Part shown: positions 34,330-46,160 of the stretch, one piece after another | Position numbering within the stretch: position 1 is the first letter of the stretch | Layout: every line of letters starts with the position of its first letter | From: Ischnura elegans | Lineage: Eukaryota; Arthropoda; Insecta; Odonata; Coenagrionidae | NCBI RefSeq assembly: GCF_921293095.1 | Contig: NC_060253.1 | Span: 95,373,073 to 95,437,072, forward strand | Direction: 5' to 3' | DNA: 64,000 bases | Notes under the pieces: generated by a model | Seen by the model: only the letters and a program-made list of their open reading frames with translations | Database searches by the model: none | Told to the model about the DNA's origin: nothing | Position numbers and translations under genes: made by a program

Positions 34330-34734
34330 ACTCTGTAGTCACATCTGACTACCTTTTCAGCGTCGTAATCAGATGTTCCTTCTGTCCTTAACCGACATCC
34401 ACCCTCCTCTAGAACACACGCTGGGCCTCACGCTATCAATGACTATGGCGAACATATGCAAAGGCCTATTTCATGGTGTAAGGTTGACACCCGTATGCGA
34501 TAAAAATATTAGCGAAGACGAAGCCGTCGACGAATACAACTACAGGCCCACAACTGTATAAATAAATGCCTCTATCGCTGAACGGCGGTGGTTTTTATCT
34601 AGTTCATCTTTTTTTTACAAACGATTTGTTGCAAAGGTCTTATTAAAGTCGCAAAACCACGATTTTTTAAGGGGGGGAAACGTTTGGTGGTGAAACACGA
34701 ATGAGCAATTAGTCCACGGATATGATCATTAATA
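34330..34734. other. No gene recognised
   Basis: A 62-aa plus frame (34373-34561) has no family features. A G-run lies near 34673. Confidence 0.35.
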
Positions 34735-36245
34735 TTTAACGCCAATATTTAAAAGTGGAGACAAGGAACAGCCATCTAATTACAGGCCGATATCTTTAAC
34801 GTCCATTTCTTGCAAAGTCCTTGAACACATCCTAGTCAGCTCGGTAATGAAACACCTGGACGCGCAAAACTTATTAATGGGAACTCAACATGGATTCAGG
34901 AAAAGCAGATCGTGCGAAACTCAGTTAGCGCTTTTCGCCCACGATATTTTAGTCTCCGGGGAAGACAACATTCCAGTAGACGCGATTTTTCTTGATTTCA
35001 AAAAGGCATTTGATAAAGTACCCCACGGAAAGTTAATAATGAAACTGAAATCTTACGGCCTAGACGAAGATGTCATTTCCTGGATTAGAGAATTTATGAG
35101 CGACCGCGTCCAAAGAGTAGTATTAGACGGTGCAGTCTCCAATGAGGTTAGAGTTACTTCTGGCGTTCCTCAGGGTAGTGTCATAGGCCCACTCCTATTC
35201 CTTCTTTATATAAACGACATTGGCGAAGTAGTACACAGTAAGTTACGATTATTTGCAGACGACGCTGTAGTTTACAGAGAAATCCGTTCCAGCAAAGATA
35301 TAGATGAACTAACGAATGACCTTGCTGCTATCCAAGCTTGGTGCGATGCTTGGCAGTTAGAATTAAATTTGAAAAAATGCGTCGTAATGAATTTCTGGAA
35401 GAAGAATAACTCCCTGAAAAACGTAGCTATATCATTCGGGGCACCCAATTAGAGACTGTAGAATCCGTGAAATATCTAGGAGTTAGACTCAATAATGATC
35501 TATCGTGGAATAAACATATTCGAGAAATAACCGGTCAAGCCAATCGTAAAATGGGTTTTGTTAAAAGAATATTAGGAAAGTGCGACGCCAAAGTGAGAGA
35601 AATTAGCTACTTTTCCCTCGTTAGACCACATTTGGAATACGCTGCCAGTGTTTGGGACCCTCATGAAAAAGGCTTAATAACAGAGTTAGAACGCGTGCAA
35701 AGAAGAGCTGCCAGGTATGTGAAAGGTCGTTACGATAGTCTTGTTAGTGGAACTGACCTCTTAGATAAACTCGGATGGGAATCTCTGTCGGACCGTAGAT
35801 TGAAAAATAGACTAAACCTTTTAGATAAATTCAAGAGCGGTGTCTTTTCTGATGAAGTTGACCATATCTTACGGACGCCAACATACTACAGTAGATCAGA
35901 TCATATAAATAAAATAAGAGAGATAGATTGCAGAACAGACAGATTCCGAACGTCATTTTTTCCACGATCAATAAGAGATTATAACGGCGGCAATAGAACT
36001 CGTAAATAGATTTCATGACTTGTAGTGTAGCCTACTAACCTATGTAAAACTTAATGCATGTTTCTTAATTCAATTATTATTTCTAACAGCATATAGTAGT
36101 ATAGTTTGTTATTATACGGGACGTTTTTTGGACGGTGTGGTGTGTATGTGGGAGTCCAAATGCATGCTGCATGCTGGTGATTGATCACCCCCTGCCAAAC
36201 ACCCTAGAGGTGGCTCGCAGGGTATTATATAGATGTAGATTAATG
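34735..36245 (+). mobile_element. CR1/L2-like LINE, 5'-truncated
   Basis: This insertion starts within the reverse transcriptase (TPIFKSGDKEQPSNYRPIS) and runs through the C-terminal domain and 3' UTR to ATATAGATGTAGATTAATG at about 36245. The 3' end contains CACCCCCTGCCA, also found reversed at 43742-43815. The 5' truncation is typical of LINE insertion. It begins almost exactly where the endonuclease half at 4600-6300 ends. Confidence 0.85.
34742..36009 (+). pseudogene. Reverse transcriptase of the CR1/L2-like LINE, one frameshift
   Basis: RT motifs in order: YRPISLTS, AIFLDFKKAFDKVPH (motif A), TSGVPQGSVIGPLLFLLYIN (motif B), LFADDAVVY (the catalytic FADD, motif C), LNLKKC (D) and VKYLGV (E). 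A -1 type shift near 35440-35452 separates the RT (to 35452) from the C-terminal domain (to 36009), which has RPHLEYAASVWDP, RVQRRAARYV and a FFPRSIRDYN ending. Catalytic Asp residues are intact, so the copy is young but 5'-truncated and frame-broken. Confidence 0.9.
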
Positions 36246-36249
36246 AATG

Positions 36250-36810
36250 CCATTGAAATTAAACATTGAAGATACCGATTTAATATATCATGATTGCGCA
36301 ATTAAAATGCTTTGAATTCAAAAATTTCTTTATCGACACCAAAGCTCAATAAATATTGAGGTTCGTAACGGTTTCCCTCTACTTCATTAAACACAGTTAT
36401 TTACCCTCTCCCAAGATTTCCCACAAACGGGCAATGTCTCTAATATTCTAAATGGCTTTACAATATGACGATTCATAACTAAAAATTGAAGCGTTAAGTA
36501 TAAATTTTTGCCCTTATAAAAATGGAAGCTCTTTGCTATAAGAATTGAACTTATTAATTCTCCAGATTGAAAAAAGGCATTCCCTTGTGGTTAATTGAGT
36601 GAATTTCACTGGCCCTTGGACGGAAGGGCGTTGAAGGGCGCACCGTAAACCACGAAAAGGACCTTAGCGTGTGCTATTCAGAGTCTTTGAAATTGTGAGG
36701 GCAACCGCGATATATAGGAGGGAGGTGGTCGGCGGAGGATGAAGGCTGCGATGATGGTCACAGACACTGCAGTATGCGTTTGACGAAAATCGTTGAAAAT
36801 ATGAATTGAG
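36250..36810. other. No gene recognised
   Basis: AT-rich, no supported feature. Confidence 0.4.
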
Positions 36811-36814
36811 AGAA

Positions 36815-37225
36815 ATCTTTCCTTGAAAGAACAGCGAGAGCATGCTATCAGCTAATGCATTGCAAACACAAAATAGATGACTTTTTTGCGCACCAACTTA
36901 CATTAGAGGAATAGAATTGACTGCCGAACGCGAGGCTGCGAGCTAGCAGTATGATGCGTCGAAGAAGAGGTACGTCGAGTACAGTCTTGTGCAGTAACGT
37001 GATCCTATGCACTTCGTTCCCTTGTGTATCCTTATTCCGTTTCAAACCGGTATTCTTTTTCTCTTTGTAGTCCATATCCGAGCAATCAAGTATTTCAAAA
37101 TTTTTCGTCCAAAATGGTTCGGATTAACGAAAATTCCCATGATTTCAAAACGGTGCCATATCACAATTTATAAAAAAACAGTGAAAGTGATAAAAAACCG
37201 TCACTCCTGTGCTGTAGTTTAGATG
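36815..37225. repeat. Old duplicated block R1, copy A
   Basis: It matches 42475-42890: AGAGCATGC, GCTAATGCAT, GAATTGACTGCCGAA, CGAGTACAGTCTTGT, AACGTGATCCTATGCACTTCG, then CGGTGCCAT. About 70 to 75 percent alike by eye. The minus-strand frames share EVHRITL-type text, but I would not call them coding. Confidence 0.6.
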
Positions 37226-37229
37226 GGTC

Positions 37230-38435
37230 GTGAGGCTGATACACTAACGTCAGGCGTTTAGAAACGCTTGCGATATCGGAATACCCAAAGCTATCTTCAA
37301 TATTTACAAAAAAACTACGTTTACAAAATGGTCGCGGTAATTAATTTAATAATTAGAATACGGGATGAGGTTTTCCACGGACACTTGTTCCTTAAGGTAT
37401 AAGCATCAACTCCGTATCCTTTAACACGAAGACCCAGAATAATGCGTCGGAAAGAAATGAAAATTTTTTTGGCTCCATGAATTTTTTTTATAAATCTCTT
37501 TTCAAAATTATTTGGTTGCCACCCCTGAAAATATAGTCTTACATGTAGATTTCTTCCTAATGTTAATGATAACAATAATTGAGTTTAATTCAGAAATACG
37601 ACTAATGATTAGAGACCGTTAGTTTAATTTGTCACTCGAAAGGAAGAATCGTAAGCTATGGGTCAAATATATAGTCTTCAAAAAATAAAACACAGTCATG
37701 CCACCTCACTAGTGACTTTAAACTATGACCTGCATTTTAACCTTTTCAGTGGTATTCGTTTAAAAATACAAGCTTACACAATAACTAAGAGGGGCTTCCC
37801 ACCTCTGATAATGAGAAAGGTAAAGAAAAATTAAATTTCCATTGCCTTAATTAGTTTATTGAATCATGCGTGAGGACGTTGACGCGGCATTTTAACAATA
37901 GTTTTTATTGTCCATTAAAACTTGCATTATATGTAGCCTACGCTTCTTTGCATTTGAAACTCGTCACAATGTAGCAAAAGAAATATCCCCACACAAAATA
38001 TCAATATTTCCAAATATGTCATTAGGATTACACACATTAAAATATTTCGATCGCGATGAATTGGTTGAGTTTACTTAAGAAATGAAAATCCATTGGCTTT
38101 TCCCACATAAGTTACCGACATAATTCTATGATACTCAATCTTTTCATCATTTCCCTCTCTTTATTGGGGATTACTGGTGAGTTCATGTCGGCAACAAGCA
38201 ACAAATGAATTAAGAACTAGTGCGACCAGGGGAGAAATACGGGATGTATACGGTGGTACTGGAAATACTGTGGTATCGTTCATAAAAAATGTTGTATAAA
38301 CTGCATTCAACCACAGCTACATAACGCAAATAAATCAATGTAGACACAATGTAATTTATAACTGCAAAATGTCCGTTTTCCCATAAACAAGTGCTTGCAT
38401 CGAAATATACGTTTTAAAATTCGATAGCTATTTAA
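37230..38435. other. No gene recognised
   Basis: AT-rich spacer between blocks R1 and R2. Its last about 150 bp are weakly similar to 44,050-44,200. Confidence 0.35.
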
Positions 38436-38439
38436 ACTA

Positions 38440-39103
38440 TTAATGTTACCTTTGACATGTGGCCATTTTCCCACTTTTTAAGGGAATGAAGGCATATTCT
38501 GAAATTCCGTCGGGCAGTTTATTCCTCTTACACAACCCCCACGGTACCAAGAAACACGTCATCACACCATTCCCACAATATAATTCCATACGTACACCAA
38601 TGAACGAACTTTCAACACTGTGATCATGCACTGATCAAGAGGTTTCAATATTGAGATTATTGCCAACCTCTTGTAGAGCAATTCTTCTTCAACACTTCAA
38701 CACAACAATTCAACACTTCTTCACAGTGCACAGGGAAAATTCCCGTTTGTTGCATTTGCAAATAACTGGAATCACATGTTACAGATTATTGGAAGTAAGG
38801 AACAGAATTCACAAATTACGGAAGTCAACACACCGCACGCATGGACATCTAGCTACTGAGTTCTCATCAGTTCCTCAGCGCTGATTCAAACTTTTACCCA
38901 TCATCGCATCGGCTTCGAATTGCATCACGCCGAAGGGGAAAGACACGGCTTCTTCCGGTTAGGTCATGGCGTCGGTTAACAATTTTTCCTTCTTTAATGT
39001 AATGAAATCTCTTAGTCTTCTTAGTCTTAGTCTTAGAGGGTTTCCTTCGCTACGGAGTGTTTCCTAAATATAATGGAAATGAGGGAAGTGACTCATGATG
39101 ACG
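38440..39103. repeat. Old duplicated blocks R2 and R3, copy A
   Basis: TACCTTTGACATGTGGCCA at 38449 and the next about 170 bp match 44204-44400. The stretch 38870-39103 (TGCATCACGCCGAAGGGGAA, AAAGACACGG, TAATGGAAATGAGGGAAGTG) matches the tandem repeats at 46161-47296. Confidence 0.6.
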
Positions 39104-39744
39104 ACCAAAGAATCCCGAAAGAACGATCCACTAAATTCCTTGGCGTCCACATGGACAAACGGCTAACCTGGAACGACCACATTAAATCTTCAATCAACAA
39201 GGCGAAAGGAATACACGCAGCTCTGCGACCTCTTCTAAAATCTACCTCGCCGCTGAGCCTCAAAACAAAACTGCTCCTATACAACAGCTGCATCAAGGCT
39301 ATCCTGTCTTACTCATCCCCGGCCTGGCTCCACGCTGCAGCGATGCACCTAAAACGAATTCAATCAGCCGAAAATGTCATCATAAGAAGAATTGTTGGGG
39401 CACCTTGGTTTGTTTCCAACAGAAATACCTGAAGATAACTCCCCTTCTCTCCATTCTAAAATCATACCTTCCCCGATTTGAAAAATCTTTCGCAGCGACG
39501 CAGAACGAACTTTTTAAAAACCCTTTGGGACTATGCCCCTTCTGAACACGCAAAGTCCCCAAAACTGCCCTTATCCCCTCCCATATCCCCTCCCCCACTT
39601 AAGCAAGCCGTAGATATGCCATGATGTTAAAGAGAAATTAATCGCCTGGCTCTACAAATTGCCATGAAACTCACAGTAGACAGCCATAACAGCTGGGAAC
39701 TTGAGACTAAATAAAAGCCGTGAAAAATCAGCGTAGCGTAGCGT
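39104..39744 (+). mobile_element. Jockey-like LINE 3' fragment with target duplication
   Basis: ACTCATGATGACG (39091-39103) and ACTCATGATGTCG (39745-39757) flank the insert, a 13-bp duplication with one change. The host repeat resumes right after it. The frame to 39432 encodes STKFLGVHMDKRLTWNDHI, LLLYNSCIKAILSYSSPAW and RIQSAENVIIRRIVGAPWFV, the post-RT region of jockey-clade elements; later frames are shifted. It ends past an AATAAA with GCGTAGCGTAGCGT. A typical heavily 5'-truncated insertion. Confidence 0.85.
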
Positions 39745-40109
39745 ACTCATGATGTCGTACACTGGCGACGGATGGGAGGTAGAGTAATGCGCAGTAGAGG
39801 TGAGTGAAATAGGAACATACGATCCATCCACAATTTCAAATGAACGGGGAAATTTACAATTTCGAACGGCTCCAAAAAATCAAGTTTCCTTTCATCAGAA
39901 ACATGGAGCTAACGGAATGTTAGGCTTGCCAATAAATTTTCATCATTAAATTTAATGTGCATTATGCATACATTTAAAAAATATTTCATTATCATCATTG
40001 AAATGATGATATTTCGAAGAAACATTGGCGTTTTCTGCTGTTAATTATGTCACTACTTAATTAACAGCAGAAATTCAAATTCACAGTCAACTGCAGAAAT
40101 GGTTATGCA

Positions 40110-40700
40110 TTAAAGGAGTAGAGTTTCGACAAATGAATAAGCGCGTAAGAAATCATTAGCCATGCAACATCCTCTGGACCTCGTGCTTGGTGTTGCGAAC
40201 TTTTTAAGATCAGAAAAATGTCAGAGTGCCTGTGCAGCATAAAATCAATCGTCACGGAGACTTGATGCGTGTAATCTCTGGCAGGGGCGCAGTCAGGAAT
40301 TAAGGCTGGGGGGTTTAGGTGCAGCTAATACCAGGGTATGTGTGGGTACGGAATACTCACCAGAATAAGCGGTAGGTACGAGGTTAATAAATTGCGAAAT
40401 TTTAGGATAAATGGTTCAAAATGGTGAGTTTTACGGCTTTCTGAGGGATATTTAATAATCCTTACACTATTATATTAATAATATCAATCCAATAAAATAA
40501 AATAAAATTGATTACACTTAAAAATATCTCTGAGCTCTGGGGGGGGGGGGTTATCCCCCAAAACCCCCAATCCCTCGCTGCGCCGCTGATCCCCGGCTCG
40601 TTGCATGATCCTTTACAGACGACACCACCGGAAGGATTGAGCCCATTGGCATTTTCAATGCCCAATACGCTGAGCGTGTTCGCAGATGTCCCGACGAGTG
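40110..40700 (-). mobile_element. Second SINE family, minus strand, split by a hAT MITE
   Basis: Reverse-complement matches to 33734-33995 lie on both sides of the MITE. 40116-40281 carries the body (TTGTTGCGAA-type, CCTCTGGACCTCGTGCT, GGAGACTTGAT), and 40589-40690 the head (CTTTACAGACGACACCACCGG, TTGAGCCCATTGGCATTTTC). Confidence 0.75.
40282..40588 (+). mobile_element. hAT-type MITE nested in a SINE
   Basis: It begins CAGGGGCGCAGTCAGGAA and ends CTCGCTGCGCCGCTG. ATCTCTGG (40274-40281) and ATCCCCGG (40589-40596) are the two sides of an 8-bp target inside the SINE, 6 of 8 alike. Same family as 9800 and 34005. Confidence 0.85.
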
Positions 40701-40704
40701 TAAA

Positions 40705-41635
40705 CTCCATTCTAAGAGAGTCGTGGGCGAATCATGCTTCGTAGAATATGGGGAAAAATTCGTGGCTGGATCTATTGTTCGTTGTCATAATGTGACGAAT
40801 ATAATTATTTCCCCGGTATAATGTTTATAATTCCGTTTGTATGAGAGCATTGCGAACGCTCAATTTTAGAGGACGGACGTCTTCGGGTAGGTCTTGATAC
40901 CTTTCATTACTGAGTAAGGCGTTTAAAAAGAAGGCGACGAGTCACTGATAAACAGGCGAAGAAGAACGGCGAGCCAGCCACGATTCCGAGGACATCAGCA
41001 TTCGCCATTTGATCGAGGATAATCCTCTATGTCGGTGGAGGTGTTGCCGTATCCATGGTGGCGCATTTTCGATGCAGCCACTCATAAGTTAGAAGGCGGG
41101 TGATGGAGTATAGCATACAACTCCACAAACCTCCCGACAAGCGGAGGGGCGAAAACATTCGAGGCTGTTATTCAGCCGGAACAATCTACTTAGCCAATAG
41201 GCTTTTTTGGGGCCTTCACCATTACGGTTACCCTCATTTGCAAATCCCTAATCTTAAAAATTTACTAGTCATTCATAGAAATCATACGTATAAAACTACA
41301 CAATTCATAACTTTTATATAACTCATTATCGTTAAAAAATTATCCTCATAAAGCTATTGCAGCAAATTTAAAATTATTTGCAATACATAAATAAATGCAA
41401 AACGGCCGTACAGGGTAAAAAACTTAAAAAAAAATTCCCACGCCGGGTGCTTGATATAATAACAATCACCAGCATAGTCTCACATCTACTCCATTCGCCA
41501 CCGCAACTGCTGACAAAGGTAGTTTTATTATGCGTAAAACTTAAGCCAACAGTGAAAACCGGACAAGCAGGCAGTTAATTCTCACGAATTTATAAGTAAG
41601 TCAGACACTAATCGAAACAGAATAAACAATTTGTA
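40705..41635. other. No gene recognised
   Basis: Short frames only. A moderately GC-rich patch at 40,930-41,110 has no recognisable product. Confidence 0.35.
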
Positions 41636-41790
41636 AAGTATCATGCAACGAGCCAGAGATTATTCTGATCAAGTCTCCGTGACGATTGATTTCATAGTGT
41701 ACACACGCTGTCGACATTGCTCTGATCTTAAAACTTCGCAGCATAGTGATGAGCACTGCGCGAGTCAGTCAGTTCAAATGTTCGGCTCAG
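41636..41790 (+). mobile_element. Second SINE family, partial copy
   Basis: TAAAGTATCATGCAACGAGC, GATCAAGTCTCC and GATCTTAAAACTTCGCA match 33790-33905. The 5' head and 3' tail are missing. Confidence 0.6.
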
Positions 41791-41793
41791 CAA

Positions 41794-42471
41794 ATAGGGT
41801 GGTTTCCTTTTATTTTTTTATTGCCTAAATCGAAAGATTATTACTCCTGGAGTGCGTATTTCACGCTTTTAGATTTTTACATGAAGATGTCTATTTTTCG
41901 TATCCATTTTTCGCGATTTAATGAAAAGTGAAAAATATCAAGCGCGCGAAAACGCGACGGCTAAGTAGGAATGTAGGGAAAACTCCGTGTGACGTCGTTC
42001 TGGTTCCCGCAGCCGCAAGTGAGGTGACCTTGGACGAGGCTCTGAGCGCTGATACGACGCAGGATGTTAGCAGGTAGCTGAATACCCTGCTAGCAGGTTG
42101 CGCATCGCTTAAATAAGTATTATTAATACCCTATCAAACGAAGGAAACTTTCCGACCTTAGGCAGTTTTAATAGGTAATTATCAAGACATGTTTCCCTGA
42201 GCTCTGTGCCTCATGCATGCATTGATAATCTCAGACGATGTAAAACTCCCATCTACTCGTATAGAAACTAGGTTCCTGTGACGTCACGTGGAGTGGCATC
42301 GCATGGGCGCCAATCTGGCCTTTTTCAAATGAGGTTAAAATTGACCATTGCCATCAGTCTAAACCGATATTGAAAAAACCAAATAATTTGTATATTATGA
42401 ATACAGTAATGGCGGGTAAGGAATCGCAATCAATGAATTTCGTTTTCTTTGATGAATGAAACTACCTTATT
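41794..42471 (+). mobile_element. AATAGGGT-family TIR element, full length
   Basis: It begins AAATAGGGTGGTTTCC, ends GAAACTACCTTATT, and is collinear with 13364-14028, including GCGCGAAAACGCGACGGCTA, TGACGTCGTTCTGGTTCCCG and TGACGTCACGTGGAGTGGCA. Duplicate block R1 copy B starts directly after it. Confidence 0.8.
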
Positions 42472-42474
42472 AAG

Positions 42475-42890
42475 ATAAAAATTTCCTTGAGACAACTGCG
42501 AGAGCATGCGAACAGCTAATGCATAACAAACGCAGAATGGATGAGTTTTTCTGGCGCATTATCATCAATTTGTATAGTAGAATTGACTGCCGAAGACGCG
42601 TATGTAAACTAGAAGTATTTTGCGTCGAAAAACGCACGGCGAGTACAGTCTTGTATCGTAACGTGATCCTATGCACTTCGTACGCTTGAGTTTCGTTACT
42701 CCGTTTCAAACTGGTTTCATTAACATTATTTTGCTTTTCCAAACAATCAAGTATTCCGAATAGGGTTCCGTACAAATTGGTTCCGATTAACGGAAATCCA
42801 ATGTACTTCATAACGGTGCCATTTCACAATCTATTAAAATGCAGAGAAAACGATTAAAAAAACTGTCACTTCTGTACCGTCAGGCCTCCA
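42475..42890. repeat. Old duplicated block R1, copy B
   Basis: Counterpart of 36815-37225. Confidence 0.6.
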
Positions 42891-43741
42891 TAAAATACCT
42901 ATTTGGTGACACATAATTTATGATTTTATTGCCAGAGTAGCACTTTTTTAGACCTTTTTATTCTATGTGACATTTTATCTCTCGCATGATTATCAACAAG
43001 TACGATTAATAACTACCAAAAACATTGAACTTTTGATCCGAAATACGCACTATAAAATAAACATACTCGGAATACTGAAAATAAAGACATTGTATTACTT
43101 AGACTGAAGATTTTTAGACACAGACACCGTTGCAAAGGTTGAATAATTATCGAAGGTACGCAGGTCTGTACCAACGAAACGGGCAATTCAAATCGCGATG
43201 AGAAAACTTGGGTCACAATCTGAATGTGAAATTGCATGAATAAAACTTTCACGGGCAGACTTTTAACTCTAATTGGGGTTGGATGTGCGCGATACTAGCA
43301 AAGCCTCTTATTCAGTAGTGACAATCGTAAATAAACCCTGTGAATGCAGTGGAAATTGCCGCTGTCCTCTAAAATTAGATCGTAAATTCATCGAAAGGGT
43401 GTAAGTACGTTAAAAAATAACCATCGAGGGGAGATAATCAGTGCTAGGTGAAAAGTCTTTAGTATGCATAATTAACGTCTGATTTGCGATAAGCTACATA
43501 ATTAAATCGAAAATCAATTACTTGAAGCCACATGTCCAGAGAAAAAGATTGCACGCATGTGAAGTAAACTACGCTGTATAGCCAGTATGGATTTCTAGGA
43601 CAACGCAAACCAACAAATTCAAAGACTTGTCTTACTCGAATCGTAAGGACACGAGAGGCGATGGCGCATGTCAGGACACTTTAGGGATATATATGCACAT
43701 AAAATCTGCCGGGCGATTTTGACCCCTCGGATTTCCGTATC
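42891..43741. other. No gene recognised
   Basis: AT-rich spacer, no supported feature. Confidence 0.35.
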
Positions 43742-43830
43742 TCATTTACATCTACATACTACCCCAATGCAAGCCATCTCAATAGGAGTGTGGCAGGGGG
43801 TGTAAGGACACACACTTTTGGTAAACAAAA
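43742..43830 (-). mobile_element. CR1/L2-like LINE 3' terminus, reversed
   Basis: The reverse complement reads CACCCCCTGCCACACTCC, GGCTTGCATTGGGGTAG and TATGTAGATGTAAATGAG, matching the 3' end of the LINE at 34735-36245 (CACCCCCTGCCAAACACC, GGCTCGCAGGGTATTA, ATATAGATGTAGATTAATG). More decayed 3' UTR may extend to about 44,070. Confidence 0.65.
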
Positions 43831-44203
43831 AGCAAAAACTCTTTCTTAGTTCCAATCACCATTTTTAAGTCCTTCATTGTTAGGCGGGAAAGTGAATTCT
43901 TATACGTTCGGCAAAATCTCTCTTAATTTATCGTTTCTTTCGGACCTGCAAATCGAGGGGGATCGTGACATGGCGTTCTCGTACTGGTGGTTATCTTTTC
44001 TTAAGTTCTCAAGCAATCAAGTTACGTTCGAAAAAATATTAAATCGGATGTATTAAAGTTTGCAATAGCCGGATCGCGAAAAGAACTCTAGATGTACTCG
44101 ATGTTATTCCTAAAGTCAATCTGATGGTTTTCTCATTAAAAACTGCTCATGTGCAGGTAAAAATTAGCTTTCAAATTCGATGATTATTAGAGCTTGTATA
44201 TTT

Positions 44204-44602
44204 ACCTTTGACGTGGGGCCATTTTTTCTCACTCGTCGGGAATGAAGCTATGTTCTTAGATTCGTGAACCGCTGATTCGGGCGTTCCTCTTCAAAGACTC
44301 TCACGGCACCAATATAAACACTAATATCACACTATTCTCCAGTTATGCTTCCACACTTATACACCATCGAACGCAATTTCAACGCCATGAACTGATGCAG
44401 CGATTTCAAAAGAGAAATTAATACCAACTGCTTATCGAGCGATGCACTTTTTCGCGGTGCGCAACGAACAATTGGCGCGCATTACTAACTACTACTAATC
44501 ACAATCCCCGTGTTAAAGAAAATTGGAAGTAGGTAACGAAACTTCACTCGCCGGGAAAGGCACACCACTCCCAAGTATAAAAATTCAACACACTCCTCAC
44601 CT
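44204..44602. repeat. Old duplicated block R2, copy B
   Basis: TACCTTTGACGTGGGGCCA and the next 170 bp match 38449-38620. The block is cut by the transposon at 44603. Confidence 0.55.
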
Positions 44603-46160
44603 GGGGCCGTATTCTGTAACTCCAAACCGATCGGTGCGACACCGATTCGTCGGGTGCGACGTCACACCGACTCCCGGTAAGAAGTCGTGCGAATCTGTAC
44701 GAACCCGGTCGGTGCGGCACCGACGAGAGGACGGGAGATCGTCGGTAGCCGTACCGACACCAAAAAGGTGTCGGTACGGCCACCGACTAGTGGGTTTCAT
44801 GAACTCCCCGGTGCGCATTGTACGTTTTATTTTGTTTTTACCTCATCACCAAATAAAAAAGAGGTTTTCTGCAATGTTATCTTTCTCTGCCCCTTCGAAT
44901 ACGCCTCTATAATTCACTGTGTCATAATCTACATTGATTACCTTGACAGAAATATAAGATAATGGTTAATTAAAATGAGGTTTGCTAACATATAATGACT
45001 TTCTCTCATTTATGTTACCATTTTCACTCGCTTGTAATAGGCTTTATTTCTCTCTATCATGATTTATTTGCTCCTTTGACATATAAAAGATATATTTGAT
45101 TAAATATGAGTTTTGCCGCAATGTTATCACTTTATATCACTCTGAATAGGCGACTGTTATTTCACTCCATCATCAATTTGGCGTTTCTCTCGGCATAGAA
45201 ATAAGATTTTTTTATTTAAGTATGAAGTTTGCCAAAACGGTATCAGTTTCTTTCATTTGTAACGGGCAACTATATTTCATTTCATCGTCAGCCATTGATT
45301 CCCTTGACGATAAAAGAAGATATTTGTTAATAAGTATGAGGTTTACCGCAATATTATCATTTTCTCTCACTTGGAATGCGCAACTTATACATATGTATTT
45401 CACCCAATCACAATTTATTTACTTCCTCGTCATTACACTTCTTTTAATTACACCCAGCTCCATATTTTTATAACAATTTCCTAACTTGTTCCTCTAATAT
45501 GACATTTACATTTCAATCCTACGTTCACGTTCCATGGTATGCTATTTTCGTCTGCTACGGTGCCAATGGCATAACCTTCCGTTGATAACATTTATACGGA
45601 ACTTACTTAATGACAACTATATTACCAAATCATGAATAAATAGCATTACACGGAACCAATATTTAAAAAAAGAAACTACAATCTCAAGGATAGTTTCAAT
45701 AATTCATTCCAGCAACAACAATCTCCATCACATACAAACTTTATTGTGATGTTTTAATATTGTTTCCTTCGATTCTGTAGGTACAGCATTACTACCACAC
45801 ATTATATAAGCATTGTTAACAACTTGTCCAATATCGTTTATCTTAATCCAGCAATAAGTCGTAATTTCCGCAAATAAAAAGATTGAGAATGACGACAACA
45901 AACTGTGCCAATGAGTCTTCTCTTGTTTTTACCCTTCTTTAATTGGTGGAGACACGTGAAACTTCGGATATAGTCGGATTTTCCCTGTTTGGGAAGGAGA
46001 GGGAACCGTACCGACTGGTTTGAAACCGACGACCTTACAGATTCGCTGAAAGTGTCGTCGTCGGTGCGGAATCCGTTGTCGGTACGGTTTGATGTCCAGT
46101 CGGTGGGCTTGAAAGGGAAACCGACCGGAGCGGCACCGACGAAATACAGAATACGGCCCC
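44603..46160. mobile_element. Non-autonomous DNA transposon, GGGGCCGTATTCTG ends
   Basis: Perfect 14-bp inverted ends GGGGCCGTATTCTG / CAGAATACGGCCCC. CTG occurs on both sides (44601-44603, 46160-46162), a possible 3-bp target duplication that overlaps the end bases; the empty site CACCTGGTC is inferred from the paralogous CTGACCTGGTCGCCC at 46730. Both ends are packed with GTCGGT/ACCGAC words, several forming palindromes such as GTCGGTGCGGCACCGAC. The middle (about 44856-45420) is a tandem of five diverged units of about 120 bp (GAGGTTTGCCGCAATGTTAT-like). No transposase. Ends and duplication size suggest PIF/Harbinger-like or a related group; not certain. Confidence 0.8.
44856..45420 (+). 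repeat. Internal minisatellite of the GGGGCCG transposon
   Basis: Unit starts at about 44856, 44978, 45106, 45223 and 45338, spacing 115-128 bp. Each runs from GAGGTTTGC through CTTTCTCTCAC to TTGACATAAAAATAAGATAT-like text. Confidence 0.7.

Noticed and set aside
44523-44962. Overlapping frames on both strands near 44.5-45.0 kb
   Set aside because: Caused by the GTCGGT-rich subterminal repeat of the transposon, which keeps several frames open.
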